Below are positions 42,391 through 50,633 of a stretch of 64,000 nt of DNA, in pieces. The notes under the pieces were generated by a model, which did not search any database, was not told the DNA's origin, and saw nothing but the letters and a program-made list of their open reading frames with translations. Each line of letters opens with the position of its first letter. The stretch's first letter is position 1. The position numbers were made by a program, and so were the translations under genes. Source of the DNA: Ruminococcus sp. (GTDB lineage: Bacteria; Bacillota; Clostridia; Oscillospirales; Ruminococcaceae). The DNA is taken from NCBI GenBank assembly GCA_017542475.1, contig JAFXXD010000055.1, forward strand, positions 1 through 64,000. The letters run 5' to 3'.

Positions 42391-43623
42391 TTACAGCGTA
42401 ACGCCGTTCTCTTCGAGGAGCTTACGTGCGGACACGACCGAATCCACACCGTCGGGATTCTTGATAGGTGCGAACTCCCTGTCGCGCATGACCTCGTAGG
42501 GGATACAGCTGTCGTGCATATTAATCATATCGAGAATGAGCTTCTCGAACTTGTGACCGTTGGGCTCGGAGGGGACGATGTAGTCGCCGTTCCTGTCCAT
42601 ATAGGGTATCTTCTTGTCAACGGTGTGAACGGGCATACTGCGCTTATTTATGTCCTCGAGCTTGGAAATGCTGAACAGGTAATTGAGGATAACGCCGTAC
42701 TTGTACGCGAGAGCACCGTCATCACCGCGCTGATTCACCATCTCGTCGGTCATTTCGTAGTATTCGACTATCGAGGGCTTGCCGTCTTCGAGGCACATCA
42801 CGCCCACGCGCTCCTCGGGAGCCGACTTCGCCACGACCTTGCTTCCCGACTGCGCCCCCGACTTTATGATAGCTCCGATGAAGAGCGGGTCGGCTATCTT
42901 GGCGAGGACGTTGTCCACGCCGAACACGTTCAGCCACTCGGCGCCGCTCTCTTTGAGCTCGGCGAGCAGTCCCGAGCGCACCAGCGACGAGAACCAGCCG
43001 CCGTTGCCGTTCGGGGACGAGGATATGCGCGACTTGCTCTCCATATATATCCTGCCGTCGAAGTCCACCGACGGAGCCATATCCTGCACGAAGAAGTGGA
43101 CGTAGTCGGCATTGTAGCCGAAGAAGTTCTTCTCGCGGAAGAATCCGACGGTGTCGTCGTGGTTCTTCTCGCTGGTCATCACGCAGAGGTGTATCCACGC
43201 GCCCGCTTCGTTCACGACCTTCATCATATTGTTGATAAGGCACTCGAAGATGAACAGCTCGCGCGTGACGCCCACATTGTACATACCCTTGGGCTTGTCG
43301 AAGCCGAGTCTTGTGCCCTGTCCTCCCGCGAGGAGCACAGCCGCTACCTTTCCCGCCTTTATTGCGTCGATACCGACAGAGCGGTACTCGCCGCTGTTCT
43401 TTTCGATGTCGGCGATCGTGACAGCTCCGATGGGCTCTATCTTACCGCGCTTGAGAGCCTCGTTGTTCTTCGAGTCAAGAGCCGCGAGTATCGAGAAGTC
43501 TATCTTTTCTATCTGTGCAAGCAGAGAGGTCTGCTCCTCCGCACCGAGCTCGCCGTAGAAGTCGAGGAGGTGCTCCTGTCCGTATGAGCCGAGCAGCTCC
43601 TTTGCTTTTTCGTATGTCAGCAT
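42391..43623 (-). CDS. UTP-dependent sugar-1-phosphate uridylyltransferase (UDPGP family)
   Basis: 410 aa. Start 43623 with AAAGGGGA upstream. Nucleotide-binding signature LLAGGQGTRLGFDKPKGMY (about 97-115), then ECLINNMMKV, FVQDMAPSVD, SPNGNGGWFSSL and NVFGVDNVLAKIADP; these fit the eukaryotic-type UDPGP/AGX1 group that makes UDP-GlcNAc, UDP-Gal or UDP-Glc from the sugar-1-P. No acetyltransferase half is present, but the divergent gene encodes a left-handed beta helix as in the C-terminal half of GlmU. Confidence 0.88.
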   Translation of the reverse strand: MLTYEKAKELLGSYGQEHLLDFYGELGAEEQTSLLAQIEKIDFSILAALDSKNNEALKRGKIEPIGAVTIADIEKNSGEYRSVGIDAIKAGKVAAVLLAGGQGTRLGFDKPKGMYNVGVTRELFIFECLINNMMKVVNEAGAWIHLCVMTSEKNHDDTVGFFREKNFFGYNADYVHFFVQDMAPSVDFDGRIYMESKSRISSSPNGNGGWFSSLVRSGLLAELKESGAEWLNVFGVDNVLAKIADPLFIGAIIKSGAQSGSKVVAKSAPEERVGVMCLEDGKPSIVEYYEMTDEMVNQRGDDGALAYKYGVILNYLFSISKLEDINKRSMPVHTVDKKIPYMDRNGDYIVPSEPNGHKFEKLILDMINMHDSCIPYEVMRDREFAPIKNPDGVDSVVSARKLLEENGVTL

Positions 43624-43653
43624 AGTGATTCCCCTTTACATAATTCTTGTATC

Positions 43654-43682
43654 ATTATAGCATATCGTAACAAAAAAAGCAA
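43654..43682 (-). promoter_or_regulatory. Promoter of UDPGP-family gene
   Basis: Minus strand TTGCTT, 17 bp, TATAAT, about 30 bp before the start at 43623. Confidence 0.75.
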
Positions 43683-43707
43683 CATCGAGGACAAATTGCC
43701 CTTCCGC

Positions 43708-43736
43708 TTGACTTTTGCCGCGAATCGGAATATAAT
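43708..43736 (+). promoter_or_regulatory. Promoter of beta-helix gene
   Basis: TTGACT, 17 bp, TATAAT, 42 bp before ATG 43779. It stands back to back with the UDPGP promoter; the two -35 boxes are 25 bp apart, so shared control is possible. Confidence 0.8.
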
Positions 43737-43778
43737 GTTTATAAGCTCGTCTGAGCAATAAGAGACAGGAGAAAAACT

Positions 43779-44444
43779 ATGGATAATATCAGGATAACCG
43801 ACCTCTACGACCTCTCGCACACAGCAGCTGCAGACTATCTCCGCGGCTTCACCTACCCGTGGGAGGCTCTGAAGGGGATCAGCGATTTCATCATACAGCT
43901 CGGAAAGACGCTCAGTCCCGACGAGTACGACAGCCCCGCTGAGAACGTGTGGGTGCACAAGACAGCGAAGGTGTTCCCGAGCGCATACCTCGGAGCTCCG
44001 TGTATTATCGGAGCGGGCACTGAGGTGCGCCACTGCGCATTCATACGTGGAAGTGCTCTCGTGGGTGAGAACTGCGTGGTCGGCAACTCTGTGGAGCTCA
44101 AGAACGTCATCATATTCGACAACGTGCAGACTCCTCACTACAACTACGTCGGCGACAGCATACTCGGCTACAAGTCGCATATGGGTGCGGGCTCGATAAC
44201 CTCAAACGTCAAGTCCGACAAGACCAATGTAGTGATAAAGTCCTGCGGCGGGAACATAGAGACGGGGATAAAGAAGATAGGCGCGATGCTCGGCGACTAT
44301 GTTGAGGTCGGCTGCAACAGCGTGCTCAACCCCGGAACGATAATCGGCAGGAACAGCAACATCTACCCCACGAGCTGTGTCAGGGGAGTGATACCCGAGA
44401 GCAGCATCTGGAAAACAGGCGGTATCGTAGTAAAGAAGAAGTAA
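43779..44444 (+). CDS. Left-handed beta-helix (hexapeptide) protein, GlmU C-terminal-like
   Basis: 221 aa. After a 55-residue N-terminal region come many hexapeptide turns (VWVHKTAKVFPSAYLGAPC, IIGAGTEVRHCAFIRG, VGENCVVGNSVELKN), then YVGDSILGYKSHMGAGSITS and VEVGCNSVLNPGTIIGRNS. This matches the acyltransferase end of GlmU and related nucleotidyltransferase-linked beta helices. The DNVQTPHYNYVGDS segment equals the GlmU loop before its catalytic region. Whether it is an acetyltransferase or a structural partner is open. It is divergent from the UDPGP-family gene, which would supply a pyrophosphorylase function. Confidence 0.82.
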   Translation: MDNIRITDLYDLSHTAAADYLRGFTYPWEALKGISDFIIQLGKTLSPDEYDSPAENVWVHKTAKVFPSAYLGAPCIIGAGTEVRHCAFIRGSALVGENCVVGNSVELKNVIIFDNVQTPHYNYVGDSILGYKSHMGAGSITSNVKSDKTNVVIKSCGGNIETGIKKIGAMLGDYVEVGCNSVLNPGTIIGRNSNIYPTSCVRGVIPESSIWKTGGIVVKKK

Positions 44445-44447
44445 AAA

Positions 44448-44474
44448 AAGGCGGTCTTTCAAAGACCGCCTTTG
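44448..44474. terminator. Bidirectional terminator
   Basis: A 13-bp perfect stem AAAGGCGGTCTTT/AAAGACCGCCTTT with A- and T-tracts on either side, between convergent stops only 33 bp apart. Confidence 0.9.
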
Positions 44475-44477
44475 CTT

Positions 44478-45491
44478 TTAATGGTAATATGAATCTATTT
44501 CGAGGTATTCCTCAAGGGTGAGGTTTACGTCGTTGCGCTTGTCGGCTTCCTTGCGGAACGCCTCGGCGTTCTCCTTGCCGATGTAGCGGATGTGCCACGG
44601 CTCGTACTTGTAGCCTGTTATGTCCTGCTTGCCGAACGGGTAGCGGAGTATGAAGCCGTACTCATTGCAGTGAGCCTCGAGCCATATAGCCTCGGGAGTA
44701 CCCGTGAAGCTGTCGTCGATGATATTGACGTCGATAGCCATGCCCGTCTGGTGCTCGGAGTATCCGGGGCGTGCGGAGAAGGTGTCCGCAGTGGACTGAC
44801 CGTAGGCGTTGACGTAATTGTTGTATATCTGCGACTGGAGGTCATACGAGCGGAAGCCCGACGAGAGGTATATGTTTATGCCGTCCTTGGCAGCGCCGTC
44901 CACGAGCTCCTGAAAAGCGGCATTGGTCTCGGCAGTAAGACCGCCGGGGTTGTAGTCCTGAGGCAGGGGATAGGACTTGTTCGCTATCATTATGCCGTTC
45001 ACGTAGGTGATACCGTTTGTCTCCTCGACGCCCGTGCTCTTCTTGACAGTGACCTTTACCTCAGCGCCCTTGGTGGGTTCGTTCTTGTCGGCGACGCTGA
45101 TAATGCATTTGCCCTCGGACTTGCCCGTGATATTGCCCACGCTGTCAACAGTGGCTATCTCCTCGTCCGAGCTCGACCACACCTCGTCGATGGTGTCGTA
45201 AACGTAGGGATAGGTGAGGGTCTGACCGATGTTGACCTCAGCCTCGCTGTAGCTGAGCGTCACGCCGCTGAGCTTGCCGCTCTCTTCAGCCTCGGTCGCA
45301 GCCTCGGTAGTTTCCGCGGACTCTGCTTCATCAGTGGCAGTAGCCTCGGTATTCTCGACCGTGCCGCCCGCGACGCTGAAGCTCTCGGAGCTCTGCTGGG
45401 TCTGAGGGACCTCTTTACCGCAGGAAGCGGCACTGAGCGCAAAAACCAGAGCAGCTGCCGCGGCAAAAATCGTAGTTTTTGATATCTTCAT
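44478..45491 (-). CDS. VanY-family D,D-carboxypeptidase lipoprotein with BIG2 domain
   Basis: 337 aa. Lipoprotein signal with lipobox Cys24 (FALSAASCGK). A Thr/Glu/Ala-rich linker (about 30-75) leads to an Ig-like BIG2 domain (about 80-150, SSSDEEIATVDSVGNITGKS). The VanY peptidase domain follows (about 165-325): SSGFRSYDLQSQIYNNYV, the zinc-binding YSEHQTGMAIDVN (His and Asp) and EPWHIRYIG. It would trim the terminal D-Ala from cell-wall stem peptides outside the membrane. The promoter at 45544-45572 is back to back with that of the GH43 gene. Confidence 0.9.
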   Translation of the reverse strand: MKISKTTIFAAAAALVFALSAASCGKEVPQTQQSSESFSVAGGTVENTEATATDEAESAETTEAATEAEESGKLSGVTLSYSEAEVNIGQTLTYPYVYDTIDEVWSSSDEEIATVDSVGNITGKSEGKCIISVADKNEPTKGAEVKVTVKKSTGVEETNGITYVNGIMIANKSYPLPQDYNPGGLTAETNAAFQELVDGAAKDGINIYLSSGFRSYDLQSQIYNNYVNAYGQSTADTFSARPGYSEHQTGMAIDVNIIDDSFTGTPEAIWLEAHCNEYGFILRYPFGKQDITGYKYEPWHIRYIGKENAEAFRKEADKRNDVNLTLEEYLEIDSYYH

Positions 45492-45543
45492 TTTATCATC
45501 TCCATATCTTTCTGACAGACAACGTTATTTTTCTGTCAGACAC

Positions 45544-45572
45544 ATTATAACTCATTTTTTCGCAAAAGTAAA
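45544..45572 (-). promoter_or_regulatory. Promoter of VanY-family gene
   Basis: Minus strand TTTACT, 17 bp, TATAAT, about 55 bp before the start at 45491. Confidence 0.75.
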
Positions 45573-45597
45573 GCTTTTTTCAAAAAATGTCGGTTTC

Positions 45598-45626
45598 TTG
45601 ACTTTTTTTCGCATATAGAATATAAT
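45598..45626 (+). promoter_or_regulatory. Promoter of GH43 gene
   Basis: TTGACT, 17 bp, TATAAT, then AGGAGGT at 45641-45647 and ATG 45654. Confidence 0.85.
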
Positions 45627-45653
45627 TGAGTAAAAACCTCAGGAGGTAAAAAT

Positions 45654-47123
45654 ATGAGATACAAGAACCCCGTTATCAAAGGCTTTTATCCCGACCCGAG
45701 CGTCTGCTCCGCGGGCGGAAAATACTACCTTGTGACAAGCTCCTTCCAGTATTTCTGCGGAGTCCCCCTCTTTGAAAGCTCCGACCTCGTCAACTGGAGG
45801 CAGATAGGACACGTCCTCACGCGCGAGAGCCAGCTTCCTCTCGGCGGAGCGGCGAGCTCGGGCGGCATATTCGCTCCGACGATACGCTATAACGATGGCA
45901 CTTTTTATATGGTCACGACCAACACGACTACGGGCAAAAACTTCTACGTCACCACCGACGACATATACGGCGAGTGGTCCGAGCCGACAGAGGTCGCACA
46001 GGACGGCATCGACCCTTCCCTCTTTTTCGAGGACGGAAGAGCCTATTTTATGAGCAACGGCACTGACGACTTCGGCGACAGCGGCATAACCCAGTGCGAG
46101 ATAGACATCGCCACGGGACGCAAGCTCTCGCCGTCAAAGACGATATGGCACGGGAGCGGCGGACGCTTCCTCGAATCGCCGCACCTGTACAGGATAGGCG
46201 GCTGGTACTACCTTATGGCTGCGGAGGGCGGCACCGAATACGGGCATATGGTCACGTGCGCACGCAGCCGCGAGATTTTCGGCGAGTACGAGGGCTGCCC
46301 TTTCAATCCCGTACTGACAAACCGCAACCTCGGCGGCTTCAGCATACAGGGCGTCGGTCACGGCGACCTCATACGCAAGCCTGACACTGGCGAGTGGTTC
46401 ATCGTGCACCTCGGCTTCCGACAGGCAGGCGACTGGGAGCCCTACCACCACCTCGGGCGCGAGACCTTCCTCACACCCGTGCGCTTCCGCGAGGACGGCT
46501 GGTTCACGGCGGGCAGGGACGGCACAGTCGTCTCCGAGTTCGAGGCAGAGGGGGATTTCACGCAGGATACGGCGCTCGCGGCAAGTCTCGGCTCTGATGA
46601 GTGGGTGTACCTCCGCAACCCCGATATGACGAATTACAGCCTTTCTGCGGAGAGGTACGTGCTCCGCGGCACGGACGTCACCCTCGACGAGAAGGCTTCC
46701 CCGACCTTCATCGCGATACGTCAGCGCGACTTCTGCGGCAGTCTTGACGTGGCTGTCAGCTCCGACGGCGCAGAGGCGGGCGTGAGCGTCTATATGGACG
46801 AGCACCACCGCTATGACCTCGCGATACGTCCGGGCGTGGACGGCTATGAGGCTATCCTGCGCCTTACGATAGGCTCCTCGCAGTATATCCGCAATACCGC
46901 GAATCTGACTGGTACAAAAGCGAAGCTCCGTGTCGGCTTCGGGAATTACAGCTATACCTTTACGGTCACTGACGGCGGCACCGTCCACGATTTCGGCACA
47001 ATGGAGACACGCTACCTCTCGTCCGAGGTCGCGGGAGGCTTCACGGGCGTTGTATTCGGACTGTACGCCATAGGAGAAGGCAGCAGGGGAGAATTCACCG
47101 ATTTTTCGCTGGATTACGAGTAA
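45654..47123 (+). CDS. GH43 beta-xylosidase/arabinofuranosidase-like enzyme
   Basis: 489 aa, no signal peptide, so acting on imported oligosaccharides. The five-bladed propeller carries the GH43 triad: base Asp in FYPDPS (about 13), Asp in GIDPSLFFEDG (about 121) and acid Glu in RFLESPHLY (about 176). From about residue 315 a beta-sandwich follows (YLRNPDMTNYSL, FCGSLDVAVSS, DEHHRYDLAI), as in the GH43 beta-xylosidase group. The likely substrate is xylo- or arabinoxylo-oligosaccharide. The gene stands alone behind its own promoter; no transporter is beside it. Confidence 0.9.
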   Translation: MRYKNPVIKGFYPDPSVCSAGGKYYLVTSSFQYFCGVPLFESSDLVNWRQIGHVLTRESQLPLGGAASSGGIFAPTIRYNDGTFYMVTTNTTTGKNFYVTTDDIYGEWSEPTEVAQDGIDPSLFFEDGRAYFMSNGTDDFGDSGITQCEIDIATGRKLSPSKTIWHGSGGRFLESPHLYRIGGWYYLMAAEGGTEYGHMVTCARSREIFGEYEGCPFNPVLTNRNLGGFSIQGVGHGDLIRKPDTGEWFIVHLGFRQAGDWEPYHHLGRETFLTPVRFREDGWFTAGRDGTVVSEFEAEGDFTQDTALAASLGSDEWVYLRNPDMTNYSLSAERYVLRGTDVTLDEKASPTFIAIRQRDFCGSLDVAVSSDGAEAGVSVYMDEHHRYDLAIRPGVDGYEAILRLTIGSSQYIRNTANLTGTKAKLRVGFGNYSYTFTVTDGGTVHDFGTMETRYLSSEVAGGFTGVVFGLYAIGEGSRGEFTDFSLDYE

Positions 47124-47170
47124 TTATGCGCGGAATAATTCCGCGGGCAAACAATTGCGGAACAGAACAA

Positions 47171-47232
47171 GGGGACGCTCTCCTTCAGAGCGTCCCCTCT
47201 AAAAAAACAGTCCACTGGACTGTTTTTTATTT
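47171..47232. terminator. Two hairpins after the GH43 gene
   Basis: GGGGACGCTCT/AGAGCGTCCCC (47171-47197) followed by AAAACAGTCC/GGACTGTTTT (about 47204-47226) with T-run. The same pair of modules occurs after ftsX (28301-28359) and before uppP (49428-49453) in other orders. Confidence 0.7.
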
Positions 47233-47244
47233 ACCCCTTGCAGA

Positions 47245-47413
47245 GCGCCTTCGATTATTTCGCCGTTCTTTAAAGCTGTGAACGGCGACGAGGGACGCTG
47301 TCCCTCACTAACCGTGCCGTCCCCTCTGTCAGCTTCGCTGACATCTCCCCACACTGTGGGGAGTCACCCTGCAAGCCTTTGAAAAGGCTTGAGCGAAACT
47401 TTCGGCTTCGCGC
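47245..47413 (-). repeat. Dispersed intergenic repeat (TTTCGCTCAAGCC family), inverted
   Basis: On the minus strand it repeats 28170-28290 and 49208-49330; on the plus strand it also holds GTCAGCTTCGCTGAC and CTCCCCACACTGTGGGGAG as at 35345-35395. No gene is seen in 47124-47487. Confidence 0.8.
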
Positions 47414-47487
47414 GGAAGATGAATAAGGCGGAGGTCTTTTCCCGCGATTGAAAAAGGCTGCAAGCGTTGACCTGCAGCCTTTATGTA

Positions 47488-48039
47488 TTACTTGAAGTAC
47501 CTCTTGAGCAGTCCCTCGAAAGCCTTGCCGTGACGAGCCTCGTCGCGAGCCATTTCGTGAACTGTGTCGTGGATAGCGTCGAGATTGAGCTCCTTCGCCT
47601 TCTTGGCGAGCTTGAGCTTTCCCTCTGTAGCGCCGTGCTCGGCAGCAACGCGCTTCTCGAGGTTGACCTTTGTCGAATCGGAAAGCACCTCGCCGAGGAG
47701 CTCTGCGAACTTAGCTGCGTGCTCAGCCTCCTCAAAGGCTGCCTTCTCCCAGTATGCGCCTATCTCGGGATAGCCCTCTCTGTAGGCAACACGTGCCATT
47801 GCGAGGTACATACCTACCTCTGTGCACTCGCCTGTGAAGTTAGAGCGCAGACCCTCGATTATCTCGGGGTCAGTCACGTCCTTAGCCACGCCGAGAACGT
47901 GCTCGCAAGCGAAAACGAGCTCCTTGCTTTCGTCCATAACCTTGAACTTCGAGCCGGGAACACCGCACTGGGGACATTTCTCAGGGGGAGCGTCACCCTC
48001 GTGAACGTATCCGCATACGGGACAAACATATTTAGCCAT
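47488..48039 (-). CDS. Rubrerythrin with N-terminal rubredoxin (reverse rubrerythrin type)
   Basis: 183 aa. The rubredoxin iron site comes first (CPVCG Cys6/Cys9 and CPQCG Cys22/Cys25), before the ferritin-like di-iron domain (about 40-183) with [32 protein letters not shown] and [11 protein letters not shown] carrying the Glu/His ligands. In classical rubrerythrin the order is the other way round. These proteins reduce hydrogen peroxide with electrons from NAD(P)H oxidoreductases in anaerobes. AGGAGG-like CGGAGG and a TATAAT are upstream on the minus strand. Confidence 0.92.
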   Translation of the reverse strand: MAKYVCPVCGYVHEGDAPPEKCPQCGVPGSKFKVMDESKELVFACEHVLGVAKDVTDPEIIEGLRSNFTGECTEVGMYLAMARVAYREGYPEIGAYWEKAAFEEAEHAAKFAELLGEVLSDSTKVNLEKRVAAEHGATEGKLKLAKKAKELNLDAIHDTVHEMARDEARHGKAFEGLLKRYFK

Positions 48040-48070
48040 AATAGTATACCTCCGTGTTTTTTGATTATAT

Positions 48071-48107
48071 AAAGCCCAAAAAGGGCGCAGAGCGTCCCTC
48101 GGGCTTT
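48071..48107 (-). terminator. Terminator between NrdD-C-like and rubrerythrin genes
   Basis: AAAGCCC/GGGCTTT closes a larger hairpin with inner AGGGACGCTCT-like pairing, just after the stop at 48111 on the minus strand. Confidence 0.55.
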
Positions 48108-48110
48108 GAT

Positions 48111-48377
48111 TCAGGAAACGGTGTGCTTTACGCGGTCGTGCTCTTCGGCGCGTTTACCGTCGTTGAAGCGGTCGAGCGTGCCTACAAGGTAGCCCGTGAT
48201 ACGTCTTATCCTGTCGAACGGGATATCAGCGAAGCCGTATTTCAGGTCAACGTAGTCTCCGTCTGTAGTCACGGTCATCTCGGTTATCTCTCTGCCGCGG
48301 TATTTTTTCCTGCCGTAGTCGATATACGCGTCTATCTCCTGCTGAGAGAGCTCTTCACCGATAACATTTACCTTCAT
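48111..48377 (-). CDS. Small protein like the C-terminal end of anaerobic ribonucleotide reductase
   Basis: 88 aa. Start at 48377, with TTGGAGG about ten bases upstream; the longer frame has no ribosome site. The N-terminal half ([20 protein letters not shown]) is charged and helical. The C-terminal [20 protein letters not shown] resembles the RxxGYLxPxxxWNxGKxxE stretch at the end of NrdD, where the glycyl radical lies, but no radical-bearing RVCGY segment is kept. Such short NrdD-like proteins exist in Clostridia and are annotated as reductase-like without a demonstrated role. It is divergent from a Crp/Fnr regulator. Confidence 0.6.
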   Translation of the reverse strand: MKVNVIGEELSQQEIDAYIDYGRKKYRGREITEMTVTTDGDYVDLKYGFADIPFDRIRRITGYLVGTLDRFNDGKRAEEHDRVKHTVS

Positions 48378-48417
48378 TGCAAAACGCCTCCAATGTATAA
48401 ATTTGCCAAAAATCCTC

Positions 48418-48479
48418 TTGACTTTTGTCTGAATATATTGTATCATAATAAAAGCAAAAAATCTGTTGCATTTGCAACA
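48418..48479 (+). promoter_or_regulatory. Promoter and palindromic operator of Crp/Fnr-type gene
   Basis: TTGACT, 17 bp, TATCAT (48418-48446), followed in the leader by the perfect palindrome TGTTGCATTTGCAACA (48464-48479). Its spacing resembles Crp/Fnr half sites and its position would block transcription, so self-repression is plausible. Confidence 0.65.
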
Positions 48480-48492
48480 AAGGAGAAAAATA

Positions 48493-49152
48493 ATGTTACC
48501 CGAGCAAAACATTTTATTTAAAGGTGTTGCGGAGTCCGACTGCCGCCGTATGATGACCTGCTTCAACACCGAGGTCAGGAGGTTCCGCGCAGGCAGCCGT
48601 ATCGCCGATTTTTCGCGGAACGCCGATAGAATAGGCATTATCCTCAGCGGCAAAGCGGTAATGGTGCGCTACGACATCAACGGAGTCCGCACGATAGTGG
48701 AAACTCTCGGCGAGCAGGGGATATTCGGCGAATTCTTCACCTTTGCGGGCACGCACAGGAGTTCCGTGGAGATAGTCGCCGACACCGAATGCGAGGTGAT
48801 GTTCTTCCGCCGTGAGGAGATACTCAAGCGCTGCGAGAACGCGTGCAAATGCCATTCTATGGTGGTCGAGAACCTGCTGATGCTTATGTCTGAGAAGACG
48901 ATATCGCTGAGTGAGCGGATAGAGGTGCTCAGCCAGCGCTCGATAGAGGACAAGCTGATAAGCTTCCTGCAGATCACGGAGGACAACACGCCGAAGGGCG
49001 ATACACCGCAGATACCGTTCTCGACTACGGCGCTCTCGGACTACCTCTGCGTGAACAGGAGCTCGCTCCAGCGCGAGATGGCACGGTTGAAAAAGGAGGG
49101 CGTGCTGACGGTATCGAAGCGGAAATTCCGCCTTGTACGCGGCGGAGAGTAA
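48493..49152 (+). CDS. Crp/Fnr-family transcriptional regulator
   Basis: 219 aa, with AGGAG before ATG 48493. A cyclic-nucleotide-binding-type beta roll (about 25-120, GEQGIFGEFFTFAGT), a dimer helix (about 120-150) and a Crp-type winged HTH (about 165-215, TTALSDYLCVNRSSLQREMA). No N-terminal iron-sulfur cysteine cluster is evident, so not a classical Fnr. The effector is unknown. Upstream divergence from the NrdD-C-like gene and nearby rubrerythrin hint at redox or anaerobic control. Confidence 0.88.
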   Translation: MLPEQNILFKGVAESDCRRMMTCFNTEVRRFRAGSRIADFSRNADRIGIILSGKAVMVRYDINGVRTIVETLGEQGIFGEFFTFAGTHRSSVEIVADTECEVMFFRREEILKRCENACKCHSMVVENLLMLMSEKTISLSERIEVLSQRSIEDKLISFLQITEDNTPKGDTPQIPFSTTALSDYLCVNRSSLQREMARLKKEGVLTVSKRKFRLVRGGE

Positions 49153-49207
49153 TGGTGTTACTTACATACTAACGACCGCGGCGATAAACCACCGCGGCAT
49201 TTATCTT

Positions 49208-49455
49208 GAACGCGAATCTGAAAGTTTCGCTCAAGCCTTTTCAAAGGCTTGCAGGATCCAAGGGCGGCGCCCTTGGTCGCCGTTCCAAGTTTTTAGAGAA
49301 CGGCGAAACTAATCGAAGGCGCTCTGCAAGGGGTGAATCGAAAAACAATCCAGTGAATTGTTTTTCGAGATAAGTTGCGTACCAAATCTTTGATTTGGAT
49401 TTCGCAGCTATATGCAGCTCTGCTGCAGGGGACGCTCTGAAGGAGAGCGTCCCTT
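49208..49455 (+). repeat. Dispersed repeat and hairpins before uppP
   Basis: TTTCGCTCAAGCC-family unit (49226-49330), an AAAACAATCC/GAATTGTTTT module, the CCAAATCTTTGATTTGG unit also at 36928-36945, and GGGACGCTCT/AGAGCGTCCC (49429-49453). No gene in 49153-49689. Confidence 0.8.
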
Positions 49456-49527
49456 GTTCAGTCACGCGATTGGTATGCCCGCGGAATTATTCCGCGCAAA
49501 ATTGACTGAATTCTTTTTCCGTAACTG

Positions 49528-49556
49528 TTGCATTTCCCCGCGTGTTGTGCTATAAG
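49528..49556 (+). promoter_or_regulatory. Upstream promoter-like duplicate before uppP
   Basis: TTGCAT, 17 bp, TATAAG, part of the block CTGTTGCATTTCCCCGCGTG that recurs 94 bp downstream. Confidence 0.6.
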
Positions 49557-49621
49557 CGCGGTGTCCGCGCCGCCGATTTCGCGCCATAAATCTATAAAAC
49601 GCAAATTTATTCCCGCGCCTG

Positions 49622-49650
49622 TTGCATTTTTCCGCACGTTGTGCTATAAT
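49622..49650 (+). promoter_or_regulatory. Proximal promoter of uppP
   Basis: TTGCAT, 17 bp, TATAAT, 39 bp before ATG 49690. Sequence around it repeats that at 49525-49553 (TGTTGCATTT..CCGC..GTTGTGCTATAA). Confidence 0.75.
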
Positions 49651-49689
49651 CTTATAGTATGCACTCAACACATAAGAAAGGACAGCAAT

Positions 49690-50583
49690 ATGATATTAGA
49701 ATTTCTGAAATCGTTCATCCTCGGCATAGTCGAGGGTATCACGGAATGGCTTCCCGTCAGCAGTACGGGACACCTCATACTCGTTGACGAATTCCTCAAG
49801 CTCAGGGTCAGCGACGACCCCGAAGCCAACAAAGCCTTCATCAAGATGTTCGACGTCGTGATACAGCTCGGTGCGATAATGGCGGTCGTGGTCATCTTCT
49901 GGAAGAAGCTCTTCCCGTTCGGCAGGGAGAACAACCCTCACCCGTGGAAGAAGGAGGGCTTCGGCGCCTACATCAAGACCGACATAATGCAGATGTGGTT
50001 CAAGGTCGTTGTGGCGTGTATTCCCGCTGCTGTTATCGGACTTCTTGTTGATGACTGGGTAGACGAGCACTTCTACAACCCGTGGGTAGTCGCAATAGCG
50101 CTGATAACCTTCGGCGTAGCGTTCATCGTGGTCGAGAACTGGAACAAGAACCGCACTCCCAAGGTCAACACCATAGACGAGCTTACATATCAGGCGGCGC
50201 TGATAATCGGCGGCTTTCAGCTGATAGCGGCGCTCTTCCCGGGTACCTCACGCTCGGGTGCGACTATTGTCGGAGCTCTTCTCATCGGCATATCGCGAAC
50301 AGTAGCGGCGGAGTTCACCTTCTATCTCGCAGTACCCGTAATGTTCGGCGCGAGCCTGCTGAAAATCGTCAAGTACATCGTCAAGGACGGCGGCTCCTTC
50401 TCGGGCGCAGAGCTCGGCATTCTACTCGTGGGAATGATAGTGGCTTTCGCGGTGTCGATATTCGTCATCAAGTTCCTGATGGGCTACATAAAGAAGCACG
50501 ATTTCAAGGTCTTCGGCTGGTACAGAATAGCACTCGGAGCCGTCGTACTTCTCTATTTCGGCATAAAAGCTGCGATAGCATAA
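49690..50583 (+). CDS. uppP: Undecaprenyl-diphosphatase (BacA/UppP)
   Basis: 297 aa polytopic membrane protein. AAAGGACAG precedes ATG 49690. The first signature EGITEWLPVSSTGH (about 15-28) and the second PGTSRSGATI near residue 195 carry the Glu, Ser and Arg of the active site. It removes a phosphate from undecaprenyl diphosphate to recycle the lipid carrier of cell-wall synthesis and gives bacitracin tolerance. Single-gene unit ending in a bidirectional terminator. Confidence 0.95.
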   Translation: MILEFLKSFILGIVEGITEWLPVSSTGHLILVDEFLKLRVSDDPEANKAFIKMFDVVIQLGAIMAVVVIFWKKLFPFGRENNPHPWKKEGFGAYIKTDIMQMWFKVVVACIPAAVIGLLVDDWVDEHFYNPWVVAIALITFGVAFIVVENWNKNRTPKVNTIDELTYQAALIIGGFQLIAALFPGTSRSGATIVGALLIGISRTVAAEFTFYLAVPVMFGASLLKIVKYIVKDGGSFSGAELGILLVGMIVAFAVSIFVIKFLMGYIKKHDFKVFGWYRIALGAVVLLYFGIKAAIA

Positions 50584-50597
50584 ACCAACTGAAAATG

Positions 50598-50630
50598 AAA
50601 AAGGTCTTGTTTCCGAAACAAGACCTTTTT
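50598..50630. terminator. Bidirectional terminator
   Basis: A 13-bp perfect inverted repeat AAGGTCTTGTTTC/GAAACAAGACCTT, with AAAAA before and TTTTT after, between convergent uppP and radical-SAM genes. Confidence 0.9.
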
Positions 50631-50633
50631 TCG

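Noticed and set aside
42114-42449. N-terminal extension of the ABC half-transporter to 42449
   Set aside because: The added 112 codons read through a dispersed repeat and part of the neighbouring gene; a ribosome site and typical start lie at 42113.
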